DNA from: Acidobacteriota bacterium
Lineage (GTDB): Bacteria > Pseudomonadota > Alphaproteobacteria > Acetobacterales > Acetobacteraceae
NCBI GenBank assembly: GCA_903970435.1
Contig: CAJCIS010000180.1
Span: 1 to 53,484, forward strand
Length of the DNA: 53,484 nucleotides
Direction of reading: 5' to 3'
A program made the position numbers and the translations under genes. Position 1 is the stretch's first letter. Each line of letters starts with the position of its first letter. The notes beneath the pieces are model-generated. The model searched no databases, had not been told where the DNA came from, and saw only the letters and a program-made list of their open reading frames with translations. This document shows, piece after piece, positions 33,267 through 42,496 of this stretch.

Positions 33267-33929
33267 TTGCGCGGGCGAATCCGCGCCGGCGTGACCGGCG
33301 GCGCGTGGCACGGCGTTCTGGCGGCGTGCGTGCTGATGGTGGCGGGCTGCGATTTGGGCGGCCCGTCCGGCCATCCGGCCGCGTCGCCCGGCGACACCTC
33401 CCTCATCCCGGGCGAGACGCAGAGTGAATATGTCATCGGCCCCGGGGACGTATTATCCATTTCGGTTTACGAAGCCCCGCCTTTGTCGGTGAGCGATTTG
33501 CCGGTGCGGCCGGACGGGCGGATTTCGGTGCCGCTGGTGCCCGACATTGTGGCGGCCGGCAAAACGCCGGCGCAGCTCGGCCATGAAATCGAGGGGCGGC
33601 TGAAGAAATACGTCCAGCAGCCGATCGTCACCGTGATGGTGCACACCTTCCAGGGCTCGCCGGAGCGTCAGGTGCGGGTCGTGGGTGCGGCCGCCGAACC
33701 GCAAACAATACCGTATCGCGCCAATTTGACCCTGCTGGACGTGATGATCGCAACCAAGGGATTGACCAAGTTCGCCGCCGGCAACAGCGCGGTCATCGTG
33801 CGCCGCGCGCCCGGCGGCGAGCAGCGGATCCCGGTGCGGCTCTCCGATTTGATGAAAGATGGTGATTTGCACGCCAATGTCGCCATGCGGCCGGGTGATA
33901 CGTTGATCATACCGCAGAGCTGGTTCTAG
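33267..33929 (+). CDS. Polysaccharide export lipoprotein (Wza/EpsE-like)
   Basis: Outer-membrane polysaccharide export protein. N-terminal signal with lipobox VLMVAGC, so the mature protein is lipid-anchored at Cys. The Poly_export domain follows: YVIGPGDVLSISVYE, LPVRPDGRISVPLV, AGKTPAQLGHEIEGRLKKYV, then SLBB-like V-V-G-A...TIPYRANLTLLDVM and PGDTLIIPQSWF. The start is uncertain: TTG at 33267 gives an Arg-rich n-region; GTG at 33291 is the alternative. Only 14 bases after the tRNA. First gene of the plus-strand XrtA polysaccharide operon. Confidence 0.88.
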   Translation: MRGRIRAGVTGGAWHGVLAACVLMVAGCDLGGPSGHPAASPGDTSLIPGETQSEYVIGPGDVLSISVYEAPPLSVSDLPVRPDGRISVPLVPDIVAAGKTPAQLGHEIEGRLKKYVQQPIVTVMVHTFQGSPERQVRVVGAAAEPQTIPYRANLTLLDVMIATKGLTKFAAGNSAVIVRRAPGGEQRIPVRLSDLMKDGDLHANVAMRPGDTLIIPQSWF

Positions 33930-33938
33930 GATCGCACG

Positions 33939-35444
33939 GTGGAAGCGCTCCGAGAACTAGTCGGCCGCTATGGCGCGCTTGCCTGGCGCAGGCGCTGGTG
34001 GGCGATGCTGACCGCGTGGCTGGTGTGCCTCGTCGGCTGGACCGTGGTCGCCACCTTGCCCAACCAGTACGAAGCCAACGCCCGTGTGTTCATCGACGCC
34101 GATGCGTTTCTCACGCCGCTGCTGCGCGGGCTCGCGGTGGAAAGCTCGTTGCAGGACGAACTCGATTTGTTACAGCACATGTTGCTGTCCCGGCCCAATC
34201 TTGAACGGATCATTGCCAAGACGGATTTGCAACTGCAGGCGACGTCGCCGTTCGCCACCGAGCAGCTGGTGGAAAGCCTCGGCCAGCGCATCAAGGTGGT
34301 GGCGCAGACGCGCAACATCTTCTCGATAACGTTGCGCGACAAAAACCGGCAATTGGCGTCCGACGTGGTGCAGGCGATGCTCGCCAGCTTCATCGAGAAC
34401 AATGCCGGCAACAATCGCGAGCAGATCGATCGCGCCAGCAACTTCATCGACGATCAGATTGCGCAATATGAAGGCCAGTTGCGGGACGCCGAGCAGAAGC
34501 GCGCGGCGTTTCGCAAGAAATACATCGACCTGCTGCCGAGCGATGGCGGCGGCGGCAACCGGCTGGAATATGCCCGCGCCGAAGTGCAGACCTTGACGGG
34601 GAAGTTGGAGGACGCGCACACGCGGCGCGCGCTGCTCGTGCGCGAACTGGGCAGTACGGCGCCGACGCTGAGCAGCGAAAGCGGCGGCGGCGGTGGCGGC
34701 GGCAATCCCGAATTGCGCGCCGCCGAAGACCGGCTGAACCAGCTTCGCAGGGTTTATACCGAGGAATATCCCGAGGTCATTACGCAGAAGCGGCTCGTGG
34801 ACCAGCTGCGCCGCGCCGGCAGCGACAGCAGCGGCGACAGCGGTTACCGCACGCGGGTCATTCCGAACCCGGTCTATCAGGATTTCCGCATCCAGCTGGT
34901 GCAGACTGAGAGCGATATCGCCAGTTTGCAGCGTCAGGTTGCGGACGCGCGGGAGGAGCGGGACAGGCTCGAGAAGATCGCCAAGGGCGTGCCGGAACTC
35001 GAGGCGCAGTACACCAACCTCAATCGCGACTACGACGTGGTGCGCAAGAATTACGACGAGCTCGTGTCGCGACGGGAGGGCATGCGGATTTCGGAGGCGG
35101 CGCAGAAGAAGGCCAGCAACATCAAGCTGGTGATCCTCGATCCGCCGACGGTGCCGCGGGTGCCGGTGGCGCCGGACCGGGTGTTGCTGGCCATTGGCGT
35201 GCTGGTGCTGGCGCTGGGTGCGGCCGGCGGCACGATTGCGGCGATGATGGCGCTGGACCAGTCGTTCCACAGCGTGCTGGAATTGCGAACGCTGGGGCTG
35301 CCGGTGATTGGCAGCGTGTCGCTGGCGGCCTTGCAGCCGACTCTGACGGATCGGTTAAAGCAGGTGGGGTTGTTTGGCGGGGTGTTTGCGTTGCTGCTGC
35401 TGGCGTTGGGTGGGGTGATGCTGAGGTTTGGGGGACCGGCCTAG
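33939..35444 (+). CDS. Chain-length determinant / polysaccharide copolymerase (GumC/Wzz, XrtA type)
   Basis: 501-residue inner-membrane protein. Membrane helices at about 23-42 (AMLTAWLVCLVGWTVVATLP) and in the C-terminal part (LLAIGVLVLALGAAGG, GGVFALLLLALGGVM) flank a large periplasmic coiled-coil region with a glycine run near residue 245 and a second helix hairpin. The N-terminal PNQYEANARVFID is the Wzz signature. GTG start nine bases after the wza stop. In XrtA loci this gene lies between the export protein and the tyrosine autokinase, as here. Controls polymer length. Confidence 0.92.
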   Translation: MEALRELVGRYGALAWRRRWWAMLTAWLVCLVGWTVVATLPNQYEANARVFIDADAFLTPLLRGLAVESSLQDELDLLQHMLLSRPNLERIIAKTDLQLQATSPFATEQLVESLGQRIKVVAQTRNIFSITLRDKNRQLASDVVQAMLASFIENNAGNNREQIDRASNFIDDQIAQYEGQLRDAEQKRAAFRKKYIDLLPSDGGGGNRLEYARAEVQTLTGKLEDAHTRRALLVRELGSTAPTLSSESGGGGGGGNPELRAAEDRLNQLRRVYTEEYPEVITQKRLVDQLRRAGSDSSGDSGYRTRVIPNPVYQDFRIQLVQTESDIASLQRQVADAREERDRLEKIAKGVPELEAQYTNLNRDYDVVRKNYDELVSRREGMRISEAAQKKASNIKLVILDPPTVPRVPVAPDRVLLAIGVLVLALGAAGGTIAAMMALDQSFHSVLELRTLGLPVIGSVSLAALQPTLTDRLKQVGLFGGVFALLLLALGGVMLRFGGPA

Positions 35445-35454
35445 TGACTGAACC

Positions 35455-35595
35455 GAAGAAGGCCAGGGGCTCTGCCCCTGGACCAAGCTGGGGACCAGTC
35501 CCCAGGCCCCATGACTTAGTAAGGGAACACACAAAGGGGGTCTGGGGATTTGTCCCCGGCTTGGGTCCAAGGGGCAGAGCCCCCTGGCCTTTTTC
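35455..35595. repeat. GCH full element
   Basis: Nested inverted repeat: left arm 35455-35510, right arm 35540-35595, about 85% complementary, around a 25-30 base AT-richer centre. Each arm holds two hairpins, CCAGGGGC...GCCCCTGG and TGGGGAC...GTCCCCA. Located inside the polysaccharide operon, between the Wzz gene and the kinase. Confidence 0.85.
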
Positions 35596-35599
35596 CTAA

Positions 35600-36415
35600 A
35601 TGGACAGCCCCAGCACCTACGAGCGTCCCACCGCGCTCACCCGTCCCAGCCCGCGCACCGTCGCCCAAATGACGCAAGCCGGCCTCATCGTCGAGGACGA
35701 AGGCCGCACCCGGCTCGGCGACGAATTCCGCATCTGCGCCAGCCGGCTGAACGGCATCATCAAAGCCACGCTGCAATCCGGCGAACGCAACGCCAACACC
35801 GTGCTGATCACCAGCACCAAACCGGCCGAAGGCAAAAGCTTCTCGTCCGTCAACCTGGCCGCCTCGCTCGCGCAAACCGCGGCACGCCCCGTCGTCATCA
35901 TCGATGCCGACCTCAAACCCGGCTGCCTTTCCGAACTGGTCGGCCTGCGCCTGCAGCCCGGCCTGTTCGACTTCGCCGCCGACCCGCAAATCCGCCCGGC
36001 CGACCTGGCCGTCGAAACGCCTGTGCCCGGCCTGTCGATCATTCCCATCGGCGTGCCACCCAGCTTCGCCGACTTCGAACAACGCCGCCGCCCGCTCATG
36101 GAAGTGGTCGACCTGCTCTCCGTTGCCATGCCGGACGCAACCCTGGTGCTGGACGCCGGGCCGCTGCTCTCTACGTCGGACCCCAGCGTGCTGGCACCTT
36201 CCGTCGGGCAGATCGTTATGGTAGTGGAAGCCGGCCGCACCCAGCGGCTGGAGCTCGAAGCGGCCCTCGAATTGATCCGCGGCGCGCACAAGGTTATGCT
36301 GATGCTTAACAAGGTGGCCGGCAGGCAACGTTCCTCGTTCGGCTCCTACAGTTATTATGGCGATTATTACGCGCGGCCCAATGCGCCGCCACCGCAGGCC
36401 AAATCGGCCATTTGA
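35600..36415 (+). CDS. XrtA-associated tyrosine autokinase (BY-kinase)
   Basis: 271-residue cytoplasmic P-loop tyrosine kinase that works with the Wzz protein. Walker A STKPAEGKS (72-80), Walker A' VVIIDADL (98-105), Walker B ATLVLDAGP, and a C-terminal tyrosine cluster (SYSYYGDYY) that is the autophosphorylation site. Phosphorylation cycles of this cluster control assembly and export of the polymer. Start ATG at 35600, only four bases after the GCH element, so no clear RBS is present. Followed seven bases later by the outer-membrane barrel gene. Confidence 0.92.
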   Translation: MDSPSTYERPTALTRPSPRTVAQMTQAGLIVEDEGRTRLGDEFRICASRLNGIIKATLQSGERNANTVLITSTKPAEGKSFSSVNLAASLAQTAARPVVIIDADLKPGCLSELVGLRLQPGLFDFAADPQIRPADLAVETPVPGLSIIPIGVPPSFADFEQRRRPLMEVVDLLSVAMPDATLVLDAGPLLSTSDPSVLAPSVGQIVMVVEAGRTQRLELEAALELIRGAHKVMLMLNKVAGRQRSSFGSYSYYGDYYARPNAPPPQAKSAI

Positions 36416-36421
36416 GGTTTT

Positions 36422-38317
36422 ATGATGCGAGTCCGGGGCGATCGACCAAGCGCCAGCAATCGGCTCCTGGCCTGCACATTTTCCGCGTCGATCGTGGCGC
36501 TCGTGTCAGCCCCGGCCGCCTTCGCCCAACAAGCCGACCCGCCCGGCGATGCCTACTACGCCGATAACGGGCCCGACACCGGAACGGCCTCGCCAGGCCC
36601 GGCGCAACCGGGCGGCGGCCAAACCGGCGACGCCAGCGGACCCGACGTCAATCTCGCACCCCCGCCACCCGCCTTCGCCGATACGGTGCTGCCGACCATG
36701 GGCGTCAACCCGTCCTCGTCCGACATGCGGGCCCAGTTGCTCGATGCGTTCGGCGACACCCAGCAGCCGCCGCACGGCGATCCGATCGGACCCAACTGGC
36801 AAATCATTCCCGTGCTGACCGTGGCCGAGGAATGGACCGACGATGCCGCCCTGGCAGCCGGCTCCGGTCCTTTCATAAATGAGCGCGCCGGTTCCGATTT
36901 TGTGACGCTCATCGAACCGAACGTCACCCTGCTGGGCAATACCGAACGCCTGCAGGTCACCCTCAATTACGCACCGGTCGGCGAGATCTTCGCCGAAAAC
37001 AGCAACTATTCACAATTCCGTCAGAACGCCGCCGGCGACGCGTTGGCGACGCTGGTTCCGGGCTGGCTGTATTTCGATGCGCGCGGCTCGATTTCGCAGC
37101 AGCCGGTGTTCGGCGGCCTCGGCGAATTCAACACGGTTCTGCTGTCGCCCGACGAACGCGAAACCATCGGCACCGCCTCCGTCAGCCCCTATATCGATCA
37201 CACCTTCGGCGGCACAGGTACCCTGCAAGCCGGCGTCGGCTATCTTTATTCCGGTGTCGATGCACCGGACTACCTCAACCAGCCCGGCGTTCTCGTGCCG
37301 CTGGCGACATCCTACGATTACGGCAGTTCCTGGCTCGCCACCAAACGCGCCTTCGCCAGCTTCACCACCGGGCAGGACCTGCAACGCCTGCAGGACCGCA
37401 TCGGTGTCGATGCGAGCTGGTACGACGGGTCCGGCGAACTGGCCGACGGTCACCGCATTCTGGTGACCGACGACGCGAGCTACGCAGTCAACCGCTGGCT
37501 CGCCCTGCTCGGCGAAATCGGCTACGAGAACACCAACTATCCGGAGGCGGGGTTCCGTTACGTAGGCGGCGTCTGGGCCGCCGGCGTGCGGGTGACGCCG
37601 AGCGCCGCCAGCATGCTGGTCGCGGAATACCGTTACGTGGACGGCTTCGGGTCGCCCTACGTGTATGGCTCGTGGCAGGCCACGCCGCATATCCGGATTT
37701 TCGGCGGCTATTCGGAAGGTATCGAAAGCTTCGACCAGGATCAGCAGGCGCAGTTGCTCGCCGGCAATCTGGGCGCCACCGGCGCCGAAGCGTCCGGCCT
37801 GATTGCCGCCCCGCTTCTCGGCAACACAGGCCTGTTCGCCGGCAACCAGGCGCTCAACCGGGTGCGCCGGTTCGATGCGACCGCGACCTATATCGGCGAT
37901 CGTGATTTGATCACGGCCTCGTTCTATTGGGAACGCAGCACGCTGGTCGGTAATCCATACGGCCTGCCAACCAGCATCCTGAATGATCTGGGACCGAATA
38001 ATCCCGAATTGACGGAATTCGGCCTGCTGACCTCCGATACGTCGGTCAACTATGTCGCCGGCGCCGACTGGCGGCATGACCTCACGCCCACCCTGATCAG
38101 CAACCTCTATGTCGGCTACGACCACTCGCGCAACGCCGCCGTCCTGGCGGAAACCTCCTCGGCGATACTGGCCTCCGCCAGCCTGACAAAAGTATTTACC
38201 GACACGCTGAGCGGCGCGCTGACGTACGCGGGCACGTTCTTCATCAACGGGTATGCGATCGACGGGTATAACGAGTCTAGCAATACCGTTACGGTTAGCG
38301 TTACGAAGCGGTTCTAA
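36422..38317 (+). CDS. XrtA/PEP-CTERM-associated outer membrane beta-barrel protein
   Basis: 631 residues with a signal peptide (SIVALVSAPAAFA), a Pro/Gly-rich linker to about residue 120, then about 490 residues of alternating beta-strand sequence (NTERLQVTLNYAPVGEIF, GSISQQPVFGGLGEFNT, ATYIGDRDLITASFYWERS) ending in TVTVSVTKRF, the terminal Phe typical of Bam-inserted barrels. Matches by position and size the outer-membrane protein family found only in exosortase-A loci; probably the polymer exit pore. Family assignment rests mostly on context. Confidence 0.85.
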   Translation: MMRVRGDRPSASNRLLACTFSASIVALVSAPAAFAQQADPPGDAYYADNGPDTGTASPGPAQPGGGQTGDASGPDVNLAPPPPAFADTVLPTMGVNPSSSDMRAQLLDAFGDTQQPPHGDPIGPNWQIIPVLTVAEEWTDDAALAAGSGPFINERAGSDFVTLIEPNVTLLGNTERLQVTLNYAPVGEIFAENSNYSQFRQNAAGDALATLVPGWLYFDARGSISQQPVFGGLGEFNTVLLSPDERETIGTASVSPYIDHTFGGTGTLQAGVGYLYSGVDAPDYLNQPGVLVPLATSYDYGSSWLATKRAFASFTTGQDLQRLQDRIGVDASWYDGSGELADGHRILVTDDASYAVNRWLALLGEIGYENTNYPEAGFRYVGGVWAAGVRVTPSAASMLVAEYRYVDGFGSPYVYGSWQATPHIRIFGGYSEGIESFDQDQQAQLLAGNLGATGAEASGLIAAPLLGNTGLFAGNQALNRVRRFDATATYIGDRDLITASFYWERSTLVGNPYGLPTSILNDLGPNNPELTEFGLLTSDTSVNYVAGADWRHDLTPTLISNLYVGYDHSRNAAVLAETSSAILASASLTKVFTDTLSGALTYAGTFFINGYAIDGYNESSNTVTVSVTKRF

Positions 38318-38326
38318 GAAACAACA

Positions 38327-38367
38327 GGAAGCCGTTCTTTTTTGAAAAAAAGAACCAAAAAACTTTT
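38327..38367 (+). repeat. ATH half-unit
   Basis: Intact solo copy 9 bases after the barrel gene stop and 39 bases before the deacetylase start, inside the plus-strand polysaccharide operon. Confidence 0.92.
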
Positions 38368-38406
38368 GACTTTCTTTAAGTGTCTGTTCGGAAGGTCGTG
38401 ATCCAG

Positions 38407-39276
38407 ATGACCGCCAGCGCGACTTTACGGACAGACACGAACGCCATGACAGTCGATGTTGAGGACTGGTTTCAGGTGCAGGGGTTTGCCGGAACCATTT
38501 CGCGCGGCACGTGGGACGGGCTCGAACGACGTGTCGAGGCCAATACCGACCGGATTCTCGGCATGTTTGCGGACGCCGGCATCTCCGCAACCTTCTTCAC
38601 CCTGGGCTGGGTCGCTGAACGCCATCCGGCCCTCGTAAAACGCATCGTGGCGGCGGGCCATGAACTCGCCAGCCACGGCTATTGGCATCGCCTCGCGCAC
38701 GAACAGACGCCGGCGGATTTTGCCGAGGATGTCGGCAGCGCCCGCAAATTGCTGGAGGATATCGGCGGCGTGTCCGTGGTGGGATACCGCGCACCGACTT
38801 TCTCCATCAACACCCGCAATCCCTGGGCGTTCGATGTGCTGACGGAACAGGGCTACCGTTACAGTTCCAGCATCTACCCGGTGCGCCACGATCTGTACGG
38901 CGTTCCCGGCGCACCGCGCTTTCCGTATCGCCCGAACGGCGTGCTGCTGGAAATACCGATGACAACCGTGCGTGCCGCCGGGCGTAATTTCCCGTGTGCC
39001 GGCGGCGGATATTTTCGCCTGCTGCCGTATGTGGTGTATCGCGCGGCGCTGCAGCGCTTCAATCGCCGCGAGCGCACCGCCGGTATTTTCTACACCCATC
39101 CATGGGAAATCGATGCCGGACAGCCGCGCGTCGCCGCGGCGCCACGCATGGCGAAGTTTCGGCACTACCTGAATTTGAGCCTGATGCCCGCGCGCCTGAC
39201 CCGCTTGTTGCGCGACTTCGCCTGGAACCGCGTCGATCACGTCTTCGCCGAAGCCCTGGCGGGGCGGGATCCATAA
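38407..39276 (+). CDS. XrtA system polysaccharide deacetylase
   Basis: 289 residues, NodB-type carbohydrate esterase. MTVDVEDWFQV carries the catalytic/metal Asp; the His pair is in AGHELASHGYWH; YRAPTFSIN is motif 3 and FYTHPWEID the motif with the catalytic His. The C-terminal portion matches the extra domain found in exosortase-linked deacetylases. ATG at 38407 with GGAAGG 11 bases upstream preferred over GTG at 38380. Predicted to de-N-acetylate the exopolysaccharide. Confidence 0.92.
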   Translation: MTASATLRTDTNAMTVDVEDWFQVQGFAGTISRGTWDGLERRVEANTDRILGMFADAGISATFFTLGWVAERHPALVKRIVAAGHELASHGYWHRLAHEQTPADFAEDVGSARKLLEDIGGVSVVGYRAPTFSINTRNPWAFDVLTEQGYRYSSSIYPVRHDLYGVPGAPRFPYRPNGVLLEIPMTTVRAAGRNFPCAGGGYFRLLPYVVYRAALQRFNRRERTAGIFYTHPWEIDAGQPRVAAAPRMAKFRHYLNLSLMPARLTRLLRDFAWNRVDHVFAEALAGRDP

Positions 39277-39280
39277 GAAT

Positions 39281-39362
39281 GGGGGTCTGCGGCCTCAGGC
39301 CCCAGCGGGGTCCAGGGGCGTCATGCGAATGCGTGCTGCGCACGACGCCCCTGGCCTTCTTC
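39281..39362 (+). repeat. GCH right-half element with extended hairpin
   Basis: GGGGTCTG, GGCCTCAGGCC hairpin, then CCAGGGGCGTC...GACGCCCCTGG with a 21-base insertion in the loop, ending CCTTCTTCC. Lies between the deacetylase and FemAB genes. Confidence 0.75.
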
Positions 39363-39375
39363 CTTTGGCTTCGCC

Positions 39376-40413
39376 ATGAAAATCTATTCGCTACGTGATC
39401 AGGATGAAGCCTGGGACCGCTATGTAAACGCGCACCCGGCCGCCACATTTTTCCACCGCGCGGCCTGGCGCGGCGTGATCGAGCAGGCGTTCGGCCACAG
39501 CACGCATTACCTCGCCGCCGAACAGGATGGCGCAATTGCCGGCGTGCTGCCGCTGGCGCAGGTCAAGACGCGGCTGTTCGGCCATTCGCTTATCAGCCTG
39601 CCGTTCTGCGTCTATGGCGGCCCGCTTGCCGAGGAACCCGCCATTGCCGACGCCCTCGCCGCGCATGCCGCGGAACTTGGCGGCAAGCTGGGCGCGGCGG
39701 CGACCGAATTGCGTTTTCGGGCCGATCCCGGCGCGGCGTACAAGGCGGCCGGTTGGCAGGAACGGGATGGAATTTACGTCACCTTCCGGCGGCCGATCAC
39801 CGGCGATGACGACGCGAACCTCAAGGCCATTCCACGCAAGCAACGGGCGATGGTGCGCAAAGGTATCGATCGCGGGCTGCAATCCCGCGTGGGGCAGGAT
39901 GTGGACGGCCTGTACCGCATTTACGCCGAAAGCGTGCGCAACCTCGGCACACCCGTGTTCGCCCGGCGTTATTTTCGCATCCTGGCGGAAGCGTTCGGCA
40001 ACGAAATGGACGTGGTGACGGTCGCGCATGAAGGCCGCGACGTTGCCGCCGTGATGAATTTCTATTGGCGCGACGAGGTGCTGCCGTATTACGGCGGCGG
40101 CACGCAAGCGGCTCGCACACTGGGCGCCAACGACTTCATGTATTGGTCGGTCATGCGCCACGCGGCGGCGCGCGGGAGCCGCATGTTCGACTTTGGCCGC
40201 AGCAAGGTCGATACTGGCAGCCATGCCTTCAAGAAGAACTGGGGATTTACCCCGGCGCCGCTCTTCTATCGGTTCCACGTGGCGCCCGGTCGGCAGATCC
40301 CGGAGAACAATCCGCTCAATCCGAAATACCGGCTGATGATCGCCGCCTGGAAATGGCTGCCGCTGCCGGTGGCCAACAGGATCGGGCCGTTCCTGGTGCG
40401 CGGCGTCGGATGA
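39376..40413 (+). CDS. FemAB-family XrtA/PEP-CTERM-associated protein
   Basis: 345 residues with two GNAT-like halves of the FemAB/FemX fold. N-terminal part HPAATFFHRAAWRGVIEQAFGH; IPRKQRAMVRKGIDRGL in the centre; C-terminal GANDFMYWSVMRHAAARG and FDFGRSKVDTGSHAFKKNWGF, a signature of the exosortase-linked subgroup. May transfer an aminoacyl or acyl group to the polysaccharide or its anchor. ATG at 39376. Its stop overlaps the exosortase start (ATGA). Confidence 0.92.
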   Translation: MKIYSLRDQDEAWDRYVNAHPAATFFHRAAWRGVIEQAFGHSTHYLAAEQDGAIAGVLPLAQVKTRLFGHSLISLPFCVYGGPLAEEPAIADALAAHAAELGGKLGAAATELRFRADPGAAYKAAGWQERDGIYVTFRRPITGDDDANLKAIPRKQRAMVRKGIDRGLQSRVGQDVDGLYRIYAESVRNLGTPVFARRYFRILAEAFGNEMDVVTVAHEGRDVAAVMNFYWRDEVLPYYGGGTQAARTLGANDFMYWSVMRHAAARGSRMFDFGRSKVDTGSHAFKKNWGFTPAPLFYRFHVAPGRQIPENNPLNPKYRLMIAAWKWLPLPVANRIGPFLVRGVG

Positions 40414-41879
40414 CGGCACCGTTATGGCCGCGCCTTTGGCCGGCCGCGCCCGCTCTGGCGCTCTCCGCCCTGGTGCTGCAATTGCTGTTTCACACCGAAA
40501 TCGGCGCCGCCGTGCGCGTGTGGAACAGTTCCACCGCCTACGGCCATTGTTGGCTGATCCTGCCGATCGCGATTTTCCTCGCCTATGAGCGGCGTGGTCA
40601 GGCAGCCGCCGCCTTGATGGCGCCGCGCGCCGCGCTGTCGTGGCTGGCGCTGCCGCTGGCCGCGATGTGGCTGGTGTCCGACCTGCTGGGCATCATGGAA
40701 GGGCGGCAACTGGCGGTCATCGGCTTTGTCGAAGTGCTGCTGCTGACCGCCCTGGGGCCGCGCCTGTGGGGGGCCCTGGCGGCATCGTTGCTCTATCTGG
40801 TGTTCCTGGTGCCGTTTGGCGCCTTCGTCACGCCTGCACTGCAAGGCTTCACCACCGGCTTCATCTCCCACGGGCTGGACCTGTTCGGCATCGCGCATCG
40901 GGATACCGGCAATACCATCGAAATCGCCGAAGGCGCCTTCTATGTGGCGGAGGCTTGCGCGGGGCTACGTTTCCTGATCGCCAGCATTGCGTTCGGCGTG
41001 CTGTATGCGCTCACCATGTTCACGTCGCCGTGGCGGCGCCTGGCATTCGTCGCCGCCGCCTGCGTGGTGCCCGTGGTGGCCAACGGCATCCGCGCGCTCG
41101 GCATCGTGCTGTTGGGCCATGTGCTCGGCAGCGCGCAGGCCGCCGCGACCGACCATATTCTGTACGGATGGCTCTTCTTCGGCATTGTGATCGCCGCGTT
41201 GGCGGCCTTGGGCATGCCGTTCCGGCAGGACGCGCCGCCGCCGCCCGCACCCGGACCGATCCCGCCCTCCGGCACCGGCATGCGCGCCGCCTATGCGGTT
41301 TGGCCTGTGTTGTTGCTGGCGGCCGCCGGCCCCGCTGTGGCGCTGGCGTTGGAAAGCCGGGCGGCGCCGGCCGGTGCAGCTACCGCAATCCTGCTCACGC
41401 CTCCCGGATGCACAGCGACGTCCACGCAGCCTACCGCCGGGCTCGTGTTACAGGATTTCGCCTGCTTCAGTGCGCGCCTGTCCACGCGCGTGGTGCGGCT
41501 GCCGCGGGGCGCCGATCCCTCCGGCGTGGTGATCACGGCGCAGGCGCAGGCGCATCTGCTGCTGCCGGGGGCGGACCTCGATGTCGGCGCCTTGGATGTG
41601 GCCGGGTCTCCGCCGACGAAATGGGTGCTCCAGCGCGACCTGCACCCCGGGCGCGCCGTGGCAACGCTGCTGTTTATCGACGGAGCGCCGAGTGCCGGCG
41701 GTCTGCGCGCGCGGCTTCTTCTGGCCGGCGACATGCTCGGACGCGGCGGCCCGCCGCCGGTGGTGATTGCCGTGGCCGCCACGCAGGAAGCCGGCGACCC
41801 GGTGCGGGCACTCACCGTTTTTCTGGCCGCGCAAGGCAATCTGGCGGCCAGGGTCGCGGGCGGTACCAAACGTCCATGA
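40410..41879 (+). CDS. xrtA: Exosortase A with C-terminal EpsI-like domain
   Basis: 489 residues. The first 280 are an eight-helix membrane transpeptidase: WNSSTAYGHCWLILP early, catalytic Cys183 in EACAGLRFLIAS, Arg228 in VVANGIRALGI and His249 in TDHILYGW, the conserved Cys-Arg-His set. It should cut PEP-CTERM sorting signals and attach the proteins to an envelope carrier. After a Pro-rich linker, a further membrane helix and residues 300-489 form a periplasmic EpsI-like (DUF3485) domain; its sequence match is weaker. Coupled to femAB by ATGA. No PEP-CTERM substrate is encoded in the window. Confidence 0.93.
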   Translation: MTAPLWPRLWPAAPALALSALVLQLLFHTEIGAAVRVWNSSTAYGHCWLILPIAIFLAYERRGQAAAALMAPRAALSWLALPLAAMWLVSDLLGIMEGRQLAVIGFVEVLLLTALGPRLWGALAASLLYLVFLVPFGAFVTPALQGFTTGFISHGLDLFGIAHRDTGNTIEIAEGAFYVAEACAGLRFLIASIAFGVLYALTMFTSPWRRLAFVAAACVVPVVANGIRALGIVLLGHVLGSAQAAATDHILYGWLFFGIVIAALAALGMPFRQDAPPPPAPGPIPPSGTGMRAAYAVWPVLLLAAAGPAVALALESRAAPAGAATAILLTPPGCTATSTQPTAGLVLQDFACFSARLSTRVVRLPRGADPSGVVITAQAQAHLLLPGADLDVGALDVAGSPPTKWVLQRDLHPGRAVATLLFIDGAPSAGGLRARLLLAGDMLGRGGPPPVVIAVAATQEAGDPVRALTVFLAAQGNLAARVAGGTKRP

Positions 41880-41949
41880 GTTTGCCGGTGGGGGGTGCAG
41901 TTGGGTGAAGCCCCCCGCCCGCTGGAGGCGAAACGCGACGGGCAACCTC

Positions 41950-42495
41950 ATGGGCGGTGGGAATAAAGCCGTGATTCCGGCACCGCCACCCACCTTGCGC
42001 ACGGAGCGCCTTCGCCTCCGGCCGCCCATGCTGGATGACTTCGCGCAGGGCTGCGCGATGTGGGGCGATCCCGCCGTGGTTCGTTATCTCGGCGGCAAAC
42101 CGCATACGGGCGAGGAGGTGTGGTCGCGCCTGTTGCGCTTCATTGGCCACTGGGCCGCGCTCGGCTTTGGCTACTGGGTCGCGGAAACCTTGGCCGACGG
42201 TGCGTTTTGCGGTGTGGTCGGCTTTTCCGACTTCCGCCGCGAAATCGAACCCCGGTTGGACGGATTGCCGGAAATGGGCTGGGTGCTGACCGCATCGTGC
42301 CACGGGCATGGTCTGGCAACCGAGGCAGGCCGCGCGGCGCTTCGCTGGCGGCATCAGGTTCTGCCCCCGGGCGAGACAGTGTGCATTATCGATCCGGAAA
42401 ACGCGGCCTCACTTCGGGTTGCGGCCAAGCTGGGCTTTCAGGAAACCGACCGGACGACTCATAACGATCGGGCGGCGGTGATTTTACGGATTTGA
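41950..42495 (+). CDS. GNAT acetyltransferase, RimJ/RimL type
   Basis: 181 residues. TLRTERLRLRPPMLDDF is the typical RimJ/L opening; GFGYWVAE, GVVGFSDF and EMGWVLTASCHGHGLATEA (acetyl-CoA-binding turn) follow, with NAASLRVAAKLGFQET at the end. May acetylate a small molecule or ribosomal protein N-terminus; unknown. ATG at 41950 chosen; GTG at 41971 is possible. About 70 bases after the exosortase gene, so it might be cotranscribed with it, though it has no known role in that system. Confidence 0.88.
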   Translation: MGGGNKAVIPAPPPTLRTERLRLRPPMLDDFAQGCAMWGDPAVVRYLGGKPHTGEEVWSRLLRFIGHWAALGFGYWVAETLADGAFCGVVGFSDFRREIEPRLDGLPEMGWVLTASCHGHGLATEAGRAALRWRHQVLPPGETVCIIDPENAASLRVAAKLGFQETDRTTHNDRAAVILRI

Positions 42496-42496
42496 G

